From the NCBI GenBank assembly GCA_013400975.1, contig WBMZ01000398.1, positions 44,661 through 108,660 of the forward strand: DNA of 64,000 nt, written 5' to 3'. This DNA comes from Atrichornis clamosus. Its lineage: Eukaryota; Chordata; Aves; Passeriformes; Menuridae. Both the position numbers and the translations under genes were made by a program. Positions 37,521 to 51,734 of this stretch are shown one piece after another. Below the pieces are notes generated by a model. That model worked only from the letters and a program-made list of their open reading frames with translations. It was not told where the DNA came from and did not search any database. Each line of letters starts with the position of its first letter. Position 1 is the stretch's first letter.

Positions 37521-40500
37521 AGTTGATTATTTCTTCGCCTTTCATTTCTATAGGAGACCTGTGAATTGATGGTATTATCAGACAATGCTGGAATACCAGC
37601 ACAAACTGAGGATGAAAAGTGTACAAGCACACTATGAATAGTATTTTGCAAATAACTCAAAGGCACACTTTTTAGTAAAAGCTATAGCTAGGTATCACGA
37701 GTACTTGTATTTCAAGCAGGACAGCTAGCACATTCTTAAGGTCTTTATAATCCCAACCTTCCGGAAATAAATTTGCAAGTATGCAAACGCCCTTAAAGTA
37801 ATTTAAGATAGCAATTAATTTATATTTAATTGTACGTTCCCAAAGCAAATATTTCAAATTTTGCTAATTTTGAGTCTCCGACTGAGCTACTTCAAGCGTA
37901 CCTGAATTCAGAATGTGTCATAAATCCTTTACACAGTTTTTACTTCTGCATGAACAATTTTTGAGCAAAAAATAAAATCACTGCTGAGTTCAAGGAAGCC
38001 CTGATTTCAGGAAAAGAAAGACTGTGTATTTTAATCAGAAGACCCCACACTGTTACACAAAACTAATCCCTATCTTTTGACATGTATATGAGAAAATTTT
38101 TACATAAATACATGGAATATCATACAACTTTCAGAAGATGTTTTTCTGCTATGACCTCTGAAGACAGACTCAACTTCAACTATTTCCACTTAATTTCATC
38201 AGAAAAAAACCAAAAACAACTATGTACCTACAGTTGAAAATAACTAGACCTGAGATGCTGCCTGACAAGTCCTATCTCAGACTTGATTAATGTGCTGACA
38301 ATTTGCCAAAAAAGGGTCCATTTATCTGCTCAGTGGGCAAGCAAACATTTGTGAGAACAACTGGTATCTATGCAAGGCAGCCACAGACTGAGTGGTCATC
38401 AGGTGTTAAAGTAGCAACTGACATTTTAAATGGAATCCAAGGGCTGTCAGCATCAAAGGTTCACCGAACTGGAGCGACTGAAAGAAAGGTAAAGGGAAGG
38501 GAGCAAATGAAATAGCTGGAAGTCTTCTCAGTGGCAGTTCTGTCTGTTTAATTTTATTTTTGCTAATCAATACCATAACAATGAAGCACTTCCAATATTG
38601 GTTTTCTGTAGTAATTCTTCATTAAATTATACTTGCATGAAAGGAAATCAAACTTACACAGCTTTAGAGTGAGGCTCTATTCCAGGTAACATCAAAGACT
38701 AAAACAGGAGGGGGAGAGAAAAAGAAAAGAAGAAAAAAAACACCCTGTGCAATGTTAAATACATAACAGGAGATGACAAATCAAATGGGAATTACTGTGG
38801 TAAAAACATAATTAAAAACTTGATTGAAGTTAAACAGAATTTACATAACACTACAAATTAACTTCACACTGAAAGTATTCACTGGGAAAGCAATAAAAAG
38901 GCATTTCATTAGTAATTTATATTTAAACAATATGTACAATAGAGTTGTTCTAATGAGCAATGTAGGTTTTTTAATAACAGCAGTTTCCAATGGCTGCCAA
39001 GAGACACTGCTATCCTGGAGATCTCTGCACATTAACAAACAATCTTTGGCAACATCATGTGTGCATTGTAGCCCTGAGACCCAGCACAGGTTGGTGCTCT
39101 GCAGTTTCTTGTTATAAATTAACTGCCTTATAAACACTGGTACACAGCCCTGGGCTACCCATCTATACTGGGCCTCCTGACCTTGTGCTTAGGCACAGCC
39201 CAATGTCTGCAGGCCCAGGATTTCTGTTTAAGTTTTCCTTCTTAAAAACGTATTATGTTTTCAGAAATACACATCTGTTGCTATGACGTTTCATTCCTGT
39301 TCCTTTAGGGACACAAACTATTTGTGATGGCAATGAAGAATCACATTGCAATCATTAACCACGTCACGTAACACTGAATTACTGGTAAAATAGACATAAT
39401 GAAAATAGTACTAAAAGTACATTGAATATAAACTACCCAAAGGTGTAGCATTCACTCCAAATGCTAATGACAAAACACATAGATAAGAAATGAACTACTA
39501 AAATCCCAAGATGGAAACTTCCTGTAATATATGATGAAGAACATAAATACAGTTTATCCCAGATTTCTGGATCCCTGAATCCAGAAAGATCCCATTCCCT
39601 TAACAATTTCTCCCTTCTCCCTTATATCAGTCAAACATTTTGGTTTTTTTCAAGCCACAGGTTCTTCACAAACTCTGTTGAAAGTTTTAAAAGGCTTGTG
39701 GAAACAACCCTGCTTGGTCACCTTTTATAAATAATCCAGTTGTCTCCTCAGGTCACTCAACCACAATCTTAAACCCATGTCATAAAACCAGTGGGGTAGT
39801 TCACATCAGTCCTGTTTCCATATTTTTATTTTTCAAACCAAGTGGCAAAGTCTGTAATTTTAAAAAAGGATTAAGCTGCCTTCAGGTGAAGGTAGACACT
39901 CATTACAGTTTCTGACTAGAATTGGGGTTTTGACACTCAGATGACAGCTTGCTGCCTTTTCTCTACTGAAAACACTTTAGGGAATCCAATCCAGGCAACA
40001 GTAACTCTGAAAGAAAACTAATCAACCAAGAGAAGAAAATTCATCAAAATCTCTCTTAACAAGAATGAAACATAAAAGCTTCTTCTGGCAGACTTTTTGA
40101 CCTCACGCAACTATTTTTATACCTTTTCCGTAAATATCTGTTGTGTGCTCTGATACTATCAAATAGTATCTAGTAAAACTAAGTAAAACCTACAAAAAGT
40201 AAGATGTGTTCTGTGTCTTGGCATGACAAACATCAGAGAGCTGCACGTGAAAAGGGGCACTGGATACTACGAAACCATGATGTTGGAATCGATGCTACCT
40301 TCGAGTGCACTCCAGAACATTCAGAGTAAAAGACTTGATTCCTTGGACATGTTTCCACCTTATATGAAAGGACTTAAGCAAAATGACTGTAAGCCAAGTG
40401 ATTTATTTCCCAAAGTGCCCCAAACACAAGCCCCAAGAGCAGGAAACAAGGGAGATGCTCTGCAGCATGTAGAATAAGGAGCTCTTCTGAGACATGGGGA

Positions 40501-43500
40501 ATGGACTGCAGGTTTTCTGATTACCGCAGGACTACTGCACTCACTGTCTGCACACACAACTCCCAGGTTTGTGGATCCGTGTTTTAGGAATCAATATTTT
40601 TACTTTTTTATGCCATTAAAAAGAAAAATCATTAAACAATGTAAGTGTCTGAGACATGTTTTTTTATCAAATTGAGTTTGCTTTGGGTTTTATGTCAGTA
40701 AGAAATAAAACAAGCAAATGGTGCTTCATCCTGTCTTGGCTGCTGAACTGCATTAAAATATATATAGAGAGAGATTAATTTCCTCACATTTGTCAAAAGT
40801 TTCATTGATAACATTTGTTGAACACTTGGGCATCACGCCAGTTTCACTTTTCCTGTCCAAAACCCACCATGTTTTAGAATTATTTCTTTCTCTAAAACAA
40901 GCTTTAAAAAAACCCAAAAAAACAAAAAGCAAAACTAACAAGACCACTCTACCTTGCATAAGCATACAAATATCAATGTCATCTCCACAAATGGGTTTTC
41001 TTAGAGTAGAAAGGAGATAGCCAGCTTAAAAAGCTGATGACACTTGCTAGTCCATGCCAACTATAATAAGAGGCAACCTCAAATAAAATACCATAAAGAT
41101 AAAAGAACTAGAAGAGAACCCCATCGCATTTGGTCTGGCAGCCACTGAGGAAAAAACATGCGTGACATTACCCCAACAACATCTCAAGAGACTTAAATTG
41201 TCAGGTCCTGTGTTGCTCCTCAGCTAAAGGTCACACAACTTCCAGACTTAAAATATTTCATGTCAATTGTTGCATCCAAAAAATATCTGCCATCATGCAT
41301 GTGAGAGGTACATATCCTGTAAGTTTTCCATGGCATTAAACAAACTAGGGTCATCCTCATTCCTCACCTCCAGAGACCTACACCAATTCTCTGCTACATC
41401 CAATTGCAGGAATTGTCACAAATGAAATTCCTTTAGAGGTGAGAGGGAGTGGGACGCAAATCTCTCTAAGGAGATGGCAAGTCAGGAAAGATGCACAGTG
41501 ATTAACATGACAAACCTCACCAGGACCTCTCCCGTGGTGGAGCAGATCCTCCCCAACTTGTTGTGCAAAGGCTGGATTTCTCCAGCTGGCAGAGAAGGGC
41601 AGGAGGAGGCACATTGTCCTTGGGCTCACCCAGGAGCAGTGAACTCAGGAGAAAGGAATTGCCCCATCAGTTCCGAGAAGAGCATCGACACACTAGGAAG
41701 CAAGCTGCACTCAGTGCTTTTCCTTTTTTAACACGGTGTATTTATACTCAAGAGAATGCAGCTCACATGCAGTATCGACCCAGGTTGGAGAGACTGCACT
41801 TTCACCAGAGAGGGCATAGAGAAGGCACATGTTTCTAAAAGCTTTTTCCATGCTCGTCTTACTCTGTACTCTGAGGACAATATGCAGTCTAAAGGTGATG
41901 CTGGATTTTGGGGCAGAACGACTTAACTAGAGCTTGCAGTGGGAATAAAAAATATTTTAAAAGTGTGTTACAGTAAACCACAGGTCCAGCCAAGACTGCA
42001 AGTCCAGTGTGCTATGAACTGTGCAAACCCATGAACGTGAAATGGTATTTCAAAAGGCTTGTAATTCAAAAAATGAAGAGAGAAAGCCCATAGTAATTTT
42101 TAAGACTACATACAAAAAAATGAATGCCCAGAAACATACCAACAAATGGATTTTGGTAAAGTTGTTGCAAGCTTTATCTTTTTCTTTAGATGAGAACTAT
42201 CAAACTTCTTATTTCCTTTTTTGAAACGGAAAAGAGCTGTGACGATGTACGAATGTTAGGGAAAGGGATATTGGGGGAAAACAGAGCCAATGATGAATGG
42301 GAGACTGGATATTCGAATACACTCCTAGGATTATTTAAGTAACTGACAAGGCAGGAAAAGCTTCCCAAAACCTCTAATACCTATACCACCCCACCACCCA
42401 CAATAAAAGTCCATTCTCTTCTCCCCGTCCTAAGGGTGTGCCATGCAGGCCAGCAGGTAGCTGCAGTCAAGCCAGTAGCTCAGATCTGAAAACAGGGTAC
42501 CTATGGTGTACAGCAACACTTCCCACTGGCTCGAGCTTGTAGAGAGCCAAGACAGCTGTGTCTGTATCATGGTACGTTTCATCTCTAAAGCTGAATTTGT
42601 TCACACCAAACCAGCTCAGCTCTATCTGCAAAGACATCCTAAAAATCAGAAGCAAGAACATCAAATGTTCCAAGACAGTCCTATTGTAAAACTTTTGTTT
42701 CTGAATTTGAGCAACCAAGACAAAGCACTTGGTACGTAAATCAACACCAAGTGAAATTGATTAAGAAGCAGTAATAATTACAAAACTGCTTGCTGAAGCA
42801 AATGAACAAAAGGACATGATGGGCTAGGTCCTACAACTGCCACCCCTCTTCTGCCATAAACATCTACTTGCACATTTGACAACCTGAAATATCTGCAACC
42901 CCCATTACACATGAGGAGGCCGCGTGGCAGAAGAGACCTGTGCACATTAGGAAATTATGACTTCTGAGAAGACTCTTAGCATACACTTTTTTTTCTCTCT
43001 TGAATCTGTCCTGTCTGAAATGGGCACAGTGATAGCAGCACAACATCTGCAGGAGCCTGACCCACTGCATACAGCAATAGCAACTACTGCAAACCCCTAG
43101 AGAAAAGAACAGAATAGACAAAAGGTAATATAAATAAAGGGCTCATCCAGAGAATTGGGAAGAACTCAGAATACAAGTCCTCTGCTCTTCCTGAGTGTGA
43201 GCACTGCTGCTGTTCTCTTAGTTCCATTCAAAATAGTGAGCGTCTCCAGCCACATGCCAAGTCCTCTCAGCACCAACTGATTTCCAGAGCACCTCGGAGG
43301 AACTGCTCAGGCCTCTGCAGTGCCCAGCCTGTAGCACTCTCAGTGCTCATCTGCTCCTGCTTTACCCTGCCTGTGGCTCACACAAGCACTTCTCATCACT
43401 GCAGGTAGCTCTTTATGCAGCCCAAGTTCTCTGCAGACAAGAGCCTGCAACTAACTCTACACGTGCAAGGTGGCAAGGTTAGCACCAGCCCTCACCCAGA

Positions 43501-44242
43501 TATACGGCTGTCTTCAAAAGCTGTACATCTGAAGGCAAAAGTGAAGTTTCTGAAACTGTAGCAGAAGGGATGTCTAGACTCAAGATGCTCCTGGAACTAT
43601 ACCCTGACTGAGACAGAGGGATTGCCTGAAACATGGTCCAGCTCAGCATGGCATTCTGCAATGGAGCAAATGCTTCCTTCTTCCTCGTAATCCAACAGCT
43701 CAGCACTACTGCTTCAACGCAGCAGTCATGGCAGCCATGAGACAATTCAGGTGAAATATACTTGTTGGTTTAGATCACTTGCTGGATGCTGTTGGCAAAA
43801 CAAGAAAGCTAAGGGCAAACCAATCCAGTACAGCAAATCTGTATTAAAAATTTTTATAAAAAGTGCCTCAAGTTATGGGTTAGAACTAGTGAAAAAACCT
43901 AAAAACTGCTTGTACAGAAGACACAATCTTTCTGTGAAGACAATCTGTGTCCTCATTTGATGAACAGCTAAGAATTTTTTACAAAATGAGGAAAACTCAC
44001 TTGCCAGATTTTATACAAGAAAACCAAAAAGTAATCTGTCCTCTTTGAAGCTGCTAGTCATTGTTAGAAAGAGAAAGAACAGTATTTTTAGCTGAGGATT
44101 CACAATGCTTTTGCTGTCTTGCTCCCCAGCCCAGCCTTGGAATCATCTTGTGCCTACAGCCACCTCCAAAACTGTACTCTGACCTTCCATTAAGTTCTCT
44201 ACTTACTATGAATTAACTCTGAAACTTTTTACTGATATTCTT

Positions 44243-44271
44243 TGTGCATCTATGCACATGAGTGCATGCAT
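44243..44271. repeat. Clustered TGCAT motifs with a short inverted repeat
   Basis: TGTGCAT (44243-44249) is inverted as ATGCACA (44252-44258), and GTGCATGCAT follows at 44262-44271. Four copies of the TGCAT/ATGCA core lie in under 30 bases. POU factors bind related cores, but the octamer itself is not present. Confidence 0.5.
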
Positions 44272-46039
44272 ATTGTGTGGATTTATTTCACACAACACTT
44301 TCAAATAAAAATATGTGTTAATGACAAGGCAGAAACCTCCTGTAAATGCTCTCTTCCCAATTCCAGAAAGCTTACTGGAAGTAACATCAATTCAGCAGCC
44401 CGTGGGAAGTGAAAGTATGAGTTAGTACATGTTAGCTAATTCAAAAGGTCTTCTACAAATCTAATAATTATACTTAATTTCATATACAAAGGTCAGCATT
44501 AAATTCTCTACAGTTTTGTACTTCTACAGATTAAAAGTTCAGCAGTAATTTACTTAATATAAGAAATATTACCACAATATTAATTACCTGCAAACAGCAA
44601 CACTGCACAGATTTTAACAAGGTGCATTGGAAGCTATACAGTATTTTAGCTAGTGCACATACGCTTCAGCCATTTTTAGACCGTACCATTAAAAAAAGAA
44701 AAAAAAACCCCTCCAAATTCTAAACCTAATAATTTCTTTTAGTACTCTAAGTCAAAATAAATGTGATCCAGTTGAAAAGCTGACTAATTTCCAGTTGTGA
44801 GAGAAGAGGAAGTGAGAACTGTAACTGAGGTTGCAAAGTAGTGATGCAGCCAGCTAAGAGCAACAACACAACAGGCAGTTTGCATAAAAACCAAGGTTGA
44901 GCCAAAGAATTCTTAAGATACGTCACTACACAATTATATCTCATTAATGCACTGCCATGATCTAGTAAGATGTCCTCAAGTTCTAGTACGGGTGTGACAG
45001 AAGAAGGGGCTATTTATCCCACAGTGATCCTGGTATCCCCACCTCTAATCTGCAGGCCAGGCTGACGAACCAGAACTGACAGAAATGCCACACGAGATGA
45101 AGCAGATTGGGTGACTACTACAGAACAGATCACAAAAGGCTGGCTTGCCTACGAAAAGGGGAAGAACATGTTGGCATCTTTGCTTAGACTCAAAAGAAAT
45201 GCCTGTGCCATTAAAAGGTAAAGCATAAGGGAATACCAGGAGACCCAAGGATGCAGGATTACTTTAAAGCAAAAACAGGAAAAACCTATTGCTTCCCTGT
45301 CTCAAGCCCAAGAATTTCAAGCTTTGACCCTCTGAGCTCATGAAGTCATAACCAGATGATCCATTCATTTCTGTGTTTTCACTGACAAGCTGAAAAAAAT
45401 TATGACCTTTCCCTCCCACTGGGCCTACCACTTAAATGTTTAAAAGACCTGAAAAATGCATCCAACATCCACAAAAACAGACAACATTGATCCCAATGTT
45501 CTGGAAGTGGAGGAGAATGTCCCCTAGCTGGTATACAAACAGCAACCTGAAACAGCATCCCACTCGCACAAGGCTGCCGTATCTCTGCCTTATGAAGCAG
45601 TCATGGAAGTGAATTTTAAAAAACCCATGATACACCAAACAACTGCTTAGCAATGGTTTAATTCTTCCCAGTTGCACAACAGCGAGACAGAAGGAAGCCT
45701 CAGCCCCAGCAGAAGATGCATTTGTGCAACGGAGGGCACAGAACATGGACGTGGGCTGGGGGCAAGCAGACGTGGGAGGGCGGGATGACATGGGGCATTC
45801 AGGAATGGTGAGAAGAACGTGGCTTTCCCCAGCCAGATGGGTTTACCACACTGAGATCAGGTCTGGACAGTGGACCTGCAGTTTATCAATGCTGAGGCAG
45901 GCCAAGACAAGTGGCATCCCCTCCAGGTTGCCAAACTCCAGGCAATTAAGAGCCACTGGCACCCTTGGCTCCCTCGTGGGTGCTCGGACAGAGGAGCAGC
46001 AGCAGGAAGAGCCTGTTACAGGGGCAGAGAGAGAAGGAG

Positions 46040-48529
46040 TGCTGCTTTACGGCACCATGGTATATCAATTGCATTTTTTATTTCCACTGCTGAATATTAT
46101 TATGCCCTCTGCATGGCTTTTATCAGTGTTTGCCTTACACCATAATCTATCTGCCAGAAATCAATAGTCTCTTATCCTTGCAAACTAGTAGCCAATATCA
46201 CCATCTTTCCAGCTTGCAGATCAACTGGCGGTGCCCACTGCATCCAGAACAGGAAACCTGGTTTCTTAATCGTCACATTTCATACAAATCTTCAGCTAGG
46301 AAAGAAGAGAAATACACCTCTTGCAAGGCAGCCATCAACAGCTTTTAAATCAAAGACTGTGTCTTAAAATATGCTTTTCTGTTGGGCAAGTATGGAGGTA
46401 CCATTACAGGCCCTCATTAAAGAAACAGTTCATACCAGGAATATGAGCATTTTGAATTGCCTCATCACAATGTGCTGGGGATGGTTTACTCTCCAGAGAA
46501 TTAGAAGGAAGGGAAAGATGCTCTTATACAATTCACAGGACAGTAGCAAAAATTGCTATTCTAAATGTAAGTAATATAGAGAGGACCAAATGTGAAAAGG
46601 TGTTGCAAATTTATCTAACAGTTTTAAACAAACATTTTTTAACTCACTTGAGAAAAAAAACCAAACCACAAACACAGAAGAGACCCCATACATGTAATTA
46701 AGACATTAAAAAAAGATACTCTACATATCTCATTGCTATCTCCATAAATTCCATTCTTCCTCTATCAGCCCTCTGCTGAATCATCCAAATTCCAGTCTCC
46801 AGCCTTTGCTCCAAAGTTCAAGACAAGTTCCCCAGAAATTATTTTTCTTGATTGCTGGGGTTTTTTCATTGTTTGTTTTTAAAAAAACCCTGTAATTCTT
46901 TTCTTCTTTGCTACAGAACCTCCTCAAGCAGGAATAATGATTCTAGGTAATATCTGTATATCATCTTAGCCTCCATATTCTTCTCAATTTTGCTTTTGTT
47001 TGGTTTAAAAATTTTCTCTACAGTAAAGGGGGTAACAGCTGTCTTTTCACCTTCTCTTATTTATCTCCATTTACTGTTTATCATCCTATTTTGTATCTCC
47101 CAGCAGGCAGCATCTCTGAAACAGGTCCTCTGACCCCTTCCTGACTCATTTGCAACTGTGGTGGTTGTATGGAGGAGCTCCGCCGTGGCTGGCTGTCAGA
47201 GCTTTAGACTGGTCCCTCTGACCCTTACTGAAATAAAAATTTATTGTCCAGGTGATGGTGCCTCAGGATCTGCCAGAAAAGCTTTAGCAAGAAGGGCTTG
47301 CTCATCACCCAGAATAGAGGTTATCAGCTGTAGAAAATGGCAGCCCTTCCTGGGACATAGGAGACTGCTCTATGCATGCAAGTAAATATCTTTTTCTTCC
47401 CATTGACATGGACTCTATTTTAGCAGAAGTTCCCGTCACTAGGTGCTAAATAGCCCTAACACTTAAAACAGTCAACAAGTCCACATGAAGCACAGTAGGA
47501 GCTTCTTTCCTCTCTGCAGCACTGAAGAAACAAACCAAGTGTGGGTTTTATGTACAACTTCACCTAGGTAATGCAACTACTGACCCTTTGTTAGAGATGA
47601 GCTACAGTGCCAGCATGCACGGCTGAGTGTGCCCTCAGCCGCCTCGCTGAAGAACATCTGCCACAAACTCACTACAGGGGTGAGGTACCCACCAAGCACC
47701 ACCATGCTCGCTGCCCATCTTGCACCCCCTCCCAAGGGCATCACTGAGCAGAGAAAACAGACCACCTCATGCACTTGCCCAGCTCTGCGGCAGGTTAGGC
47801 GGCCGTCTGTTTACAGGAAGGGCTTTTCCTGAGACGCATCTCTGAGCGTGAAGTGCAAAATGCAGCCTTGCTACTGCACCAGACAAACACGGGAGAGGAA
47901 GCACCCGCTTGCTGCTGTTGTGAGCAGCCCCCACGCTTCCCCCTAAAGGGGACTCTCTGTTGCTGTCTAATACTCCAGTGCAAATGGGCAAGTGCCAATT
48001 TCCACTCTGTCAGGACTAGCAAATTTTATGTTTGTAATTTTTGGTTGGGGAAACAAAAATAACAGGCTTGTTTGTGAAAAGCCATGGGTTGGTAGTGCAA
48101 AACAGAGAACTGGGAAGCTGCTTTGAGCAGCTCTGGATCCATCAGGCTGGCTCAGATTATACCTCTGCAAAGCCATAAAACTGCTTCTGTGGGGGAGAGC
48201 CATCATTCAAATGACAGCCCGAGATAAAGCACAATCTGATGACTGTCACAGTCCCTCTGACACCAACACTTACCATCTCCCAGTGTTTACAGACTAATCA
48301 GTTTAGCCTTCCCAACTGGCTGCATACAAGGCAGCTGCTCATCATGACTTGCATTTTCTCAAAGCCTCACAGAGCAGGCACCCAGGGCTCTGTCATTTCC
48401 TCCACTCCTCCATCTCAGACTACCCAAAAGGAGAAAGAAAAATACAGTCATACGTACAATTGCTGTGTGGTTCTCATTTCTAGAGCATGCTTAGGATTTC
48501 ATTAGCTATTGGTTACAGAACAGCCTTTC
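46040..48529. other. Non-coding stretch, no gene seen
   Basis: No recognisable exon. Bases 46050-46200 are complex and repeat-free and might be conserved. An A/C tract lies at 46653-46676 and T-rich sequence at 46858-47010. CpG is mildly raised at 47620-47900, where short frames (65-75 codons) overlap on both strands. Confidence 0.6.
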
Positions 48530-48960
48530 ATAAAAACCCAAAACAGCAACTGCAGTAACAGTTAGTTAATTTAAAATAAATAATTAGAGAAAGTATTTTA
48601 AAAATATTTATATTAGCAAATTTTAGAAAGGTTTTCTCAGACACTGAAGTTCATATACTTGTAATATACACAGTTAGACATCTTGCTTAATGTCTTACTT
48701 TTAAAAATAAATAAATTATATAAATAGGCTCCTTTGATTGCTCAGAGCATCCATCATTAAGTACTGGGGCATAGCTTTAGGCATAATTGTACTACTGAAT
48801 TCATCAGCTGCCTAATCATCATTCATTTTGCATCTATTTCTGCTAATTAAAAAGAGAAAAACTCCTAACAACTTTTACATAAATACTGTATTTGTTCTCC
48901 ACAAAGACACAAGCCTAATTTACCAGTGATTAACTGATTATCTAATTTTATAGCTGTCAC
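48530..48960. promoter_or_regulatory. Possible conserved non-coding element
   Basis: About 430 bases rich in homeodomain-type cores (GTTAGTTAATTTAA, AATAATTAGAG, CTAATTAAAAAG). A complex segment at 48735-48845 includes CCATCATTAAGTACTGGGG and CCTAATCATCATTCATTTTGC. It has no simple repeats and no frame of note. This is one of the best-looking enhancer candidates in the window, by texture only. Confidence 0.32.
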
Positions 48961-49564
48961 TCTGTAAAGACCAGCTCCCAGAGCCACCAGGAAAGACCAA
49001 GCAAAGCCTGTCAACCTGCTGTCCCTCACACTTGTCTAAGACGGGCAGCACGGGTGGCAGCCTTGGCACAGGCTGTGCATGCAGGCTCTGCTGGTAGTAA
49101 AGGCCAGTGGGAGACCAGAAGCCTGCTGGCCATAAAAAAAAAAATCTGTCAGGGACACTAAACAGCACGAGACCTCAGGGGGGTTATACAGCCTTGCAAG
49201 ACCCTTTGCCATAGGTTGGAAATTAACTTCGGTGTGTTCCCTCTGCCCTCACCCTTTTGCCTGAAGCCCGGTATAATGCAGACTGCCTCAGCAGCCCCTC
49301 TGCTTAGACCCCTGCTAACACCAAAATCTTTCATTTTCAAAGAACAGCTGTCAGCATTTAAAGATCTGTCTGGTCAGCTCTCAGAAGCAGAGGAAGAACT
49401 GCCTCAGGTACCACCTAATCCCTCCAGGCACACATGCCATGCTGAGAGCAGAACACAACCGAAACCACATCCCCACTGGCTACCCAGACCTCCAGGGTGA
49501 ACTGCAGGGCTCAAGAGGTGATGTAAAACAGCCCTACAGGGAGAAGATTTTTTTCTTTTTTCCT

Positions 49565-49840
49565 CATAACCCAATTATGTTTAATTGGGAAATCAAATCA
49601 ATTGAGAAATGTACCTTTAACCTGTGCAATTTTCATGAATTTTCACCAATTTCCATGCATAGCTAGCTGTTGCCAACCATGTCCTGGTTCCAGACATACA
49701 GTACAAGCAGCTGTTACAGCAAGAATGAACAGGGGTAACAGCACCGACATTAATGTGGTAGGCAAGTGCTGTTTAGCTCTCCATAAATTTTCTATTAGAG
49801 TATTAATTAGAGACATTACCACTCCCAAACCCTTCATTCT
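49565..49840. promoter_or_regulatory. Possible conserved non-coding element with homeodomain inverted repeat
   Basis: It opens with CCCAATTA (49570-49577) and TAATTGGG (49582-49589), exact inverted arms around four bases, a classic head-to-head arrangement of TAATTG homeodomain sites. Further AT-rich motifs follow (AATCAATTGAG, TTCATGAATTTTC, and TATTAATTAGAG near 49800). No low complexity and no recognisable protein. Confidence 0.35.
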
Positions 49841-51271
49841 CTGCAGGTGACAGCAGGATAGGCAAATTATTTCCACAGGCAGGGACAGGCATTTAAGATC
49901 ATTATGACACCTTGGATTTTTGCAACTATGTATTTCAAAAGCAAAAGAGGAAAAACCAGCATAGTCATATTCACTTTTGATAATAGATGAGGAATCACTT
50001 TTAAATATTCCTTTTCTTGACCAAACTTAGTAACACTCTCAAATAGGAGAAGAGATAGGAAGGAGAATGTGTTTCAGCTATGGGGCTATGCGGTCATCTG
50101 CTTTTTTAATAAACGGGACAAAAGAGATAATGGGATATTTCGTGAGGTGCTTCTCTTCCTATGACTGAAAGCAATTCCCACCCCAGGGAAGGCATGTGCA
50201 GCCTGTTCCCAGCCATCAACAGGTGAGTGTATCCTGTGACCCAGCACATAGGCACCCTGCCTGAAGCATGGTTATATGGCTATCACCACATACAGGTATA
50301 CACCACACCATCACATTGCACATTAGTGGACCCAAACAGATTATGGTCAAACAATAACCCTACTGTGTTTCCTGACCAGTACTGACTCACAACATGCAAT
50401 CCTGTACTACTTTTGAAGGTGAAATTTTCGTTATGATGCACTAAGCCAAACCACTTACCTTGGTAGACTTCCTCCTAAGTCGATAACCAAGCTGAGGGGA
50501 TCATGTCATTTGAGGAGTGGGAAAATTATTTATTATAAAGAGAGAATCCCATGAAGAACTGCATGTATACACAACTCTAACCTGACGCACCAAAAAAGGT
50601 GAAACTCAGCATAACTCTCTGAGGACGATCTGCCAAACAGTGCATAAGGCTGAGTGCAAGCACGAGTGCATCCTTAGTGGACTACAGAGAAAACACTACT
50701 TACAGCAGCAATTTACTGCTCCATAGTTAATACAGTTGCTGAAAACAGTTTCACACTGATAGCGAATAAAATCAACTGACACCCCTTCTATACACGAATA
50801 CCGAGAGTACTGAAAAGCACTAATTCTGAACTTGATTAAAATGTGGAATAAAGCAGCATGCTATTCATAAAAGACAACTTCTTTGCCTCCACTTGACACA
50901 TAAAGCACTTAGATGCAAATTTAAATATGCAATATTAACTGAAAATAAAATATTGGCAGCTACCATTTATTTAACACCAGACTGAAATGTGTTCAGAAAG
51001 ACAAAATGCAGAAGTAGTGAGTACACGTTTTCATCAATATTTACAGAAAAGACATGCCACAACCACTTCAGGCAATATGCATATACAAAACATGGTACAT
51101 TGAGCTGACTGTCTAGCCCAGCTAAGGATAGATTATAATCTTACTTTAAAACTTTAGTAATAGATAATATCTTAGATAACAACTAGAGGATATAGAAACA
51201 GTCTTGGTAAGTTTATGGCTGAACAAATAATGATTACATTCTCATCAAGTAAGAGCAGATTGCTATAGATT
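49841..51271. other. Non-coding stretch, no gene seen
   Basis: Ordinary AT-leaning unique sequence. I see no exon, repeat or motif cluster worth naming. Confidence 0.65.
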
Positions 51272-51734
51272 TCAAATTAGATTTTCTGCACACAATTTAT
51301 TCTGCAAAAATCCAGTGTATTTTCGAAACTTTAATCTAGGGACATAAAATAACAACTGACACAACTTCATACGATACAGCCGTGCACTGCATTTTAAAGA
51401 TACTGATTTAGCTGAAAAGTGGGATATATATGTATTTTTGCTCCAGTGGCTTAGGCTGATTTGTGGGTTGCAGAGCCGTGTAGAAGTGCTGGGCTGTAGC
51501 AGAGGAAGAACAGTTTTGGTACATGGATCAATGCAACTGAAATGTTCAGCATTCAGTGACATTTTTCTGAATTTTAAAGCTAAGTCAATGAACGGTCTGG
51601 ATGCAGGAAACGGGGACGTCAGGCTCTCGCTCTGCCACACATTGTTACATAAATTACTGCACACTTTTGTGCCTGCAGCATTTATGCGCAAAAAAGCAAT
51701 TAAGCCATTGGATATTCTTCCCAACTTATTTTGA
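51272..51734. other. Segment open on both strands, possible conserved element
   Basis: A 150-codon frame runs on the - strand (51272-51724), and a 98-codon frame on the + strand (51438-51734) lies across it. Unlike most long frames here, this one is in sequence of average composition. Neither product resembles a known family; the - product has scattered Cys and no clear domain. The part at 51640-51720 (a GTTACATAAATTACTGCAC-type segment, then TTTATGCGC and GCAATTAAGCC) looks like a conserved non-coding element. Chance openness is plausible. A diverged exon on the - strand, which the base asymmetry would favour, is the alternative. Confidence 0.3.

Larger units (their letters stand above)
33988..46039. 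other. Non-coding stretch, no gene seen
   Basis: About 12 kb without a recognisable exon. It holds short A/C runs (34693-34711, 40915-40929, 44694-44715), a polypurine patch at about 38706-38739 and a GC-richer area at 45700-46030. In that area frames of 119 and 147 codons overlap on opposite strands with unfamiliar products. The rest is ordinary AT-leaning unique sequence. Confidence 0.62.

Noticed and set aside
45432..46167. 119-codon - and 147-codon + frames
   Set aside because: Mutually overlapping and unrecognised; explained by local composition.
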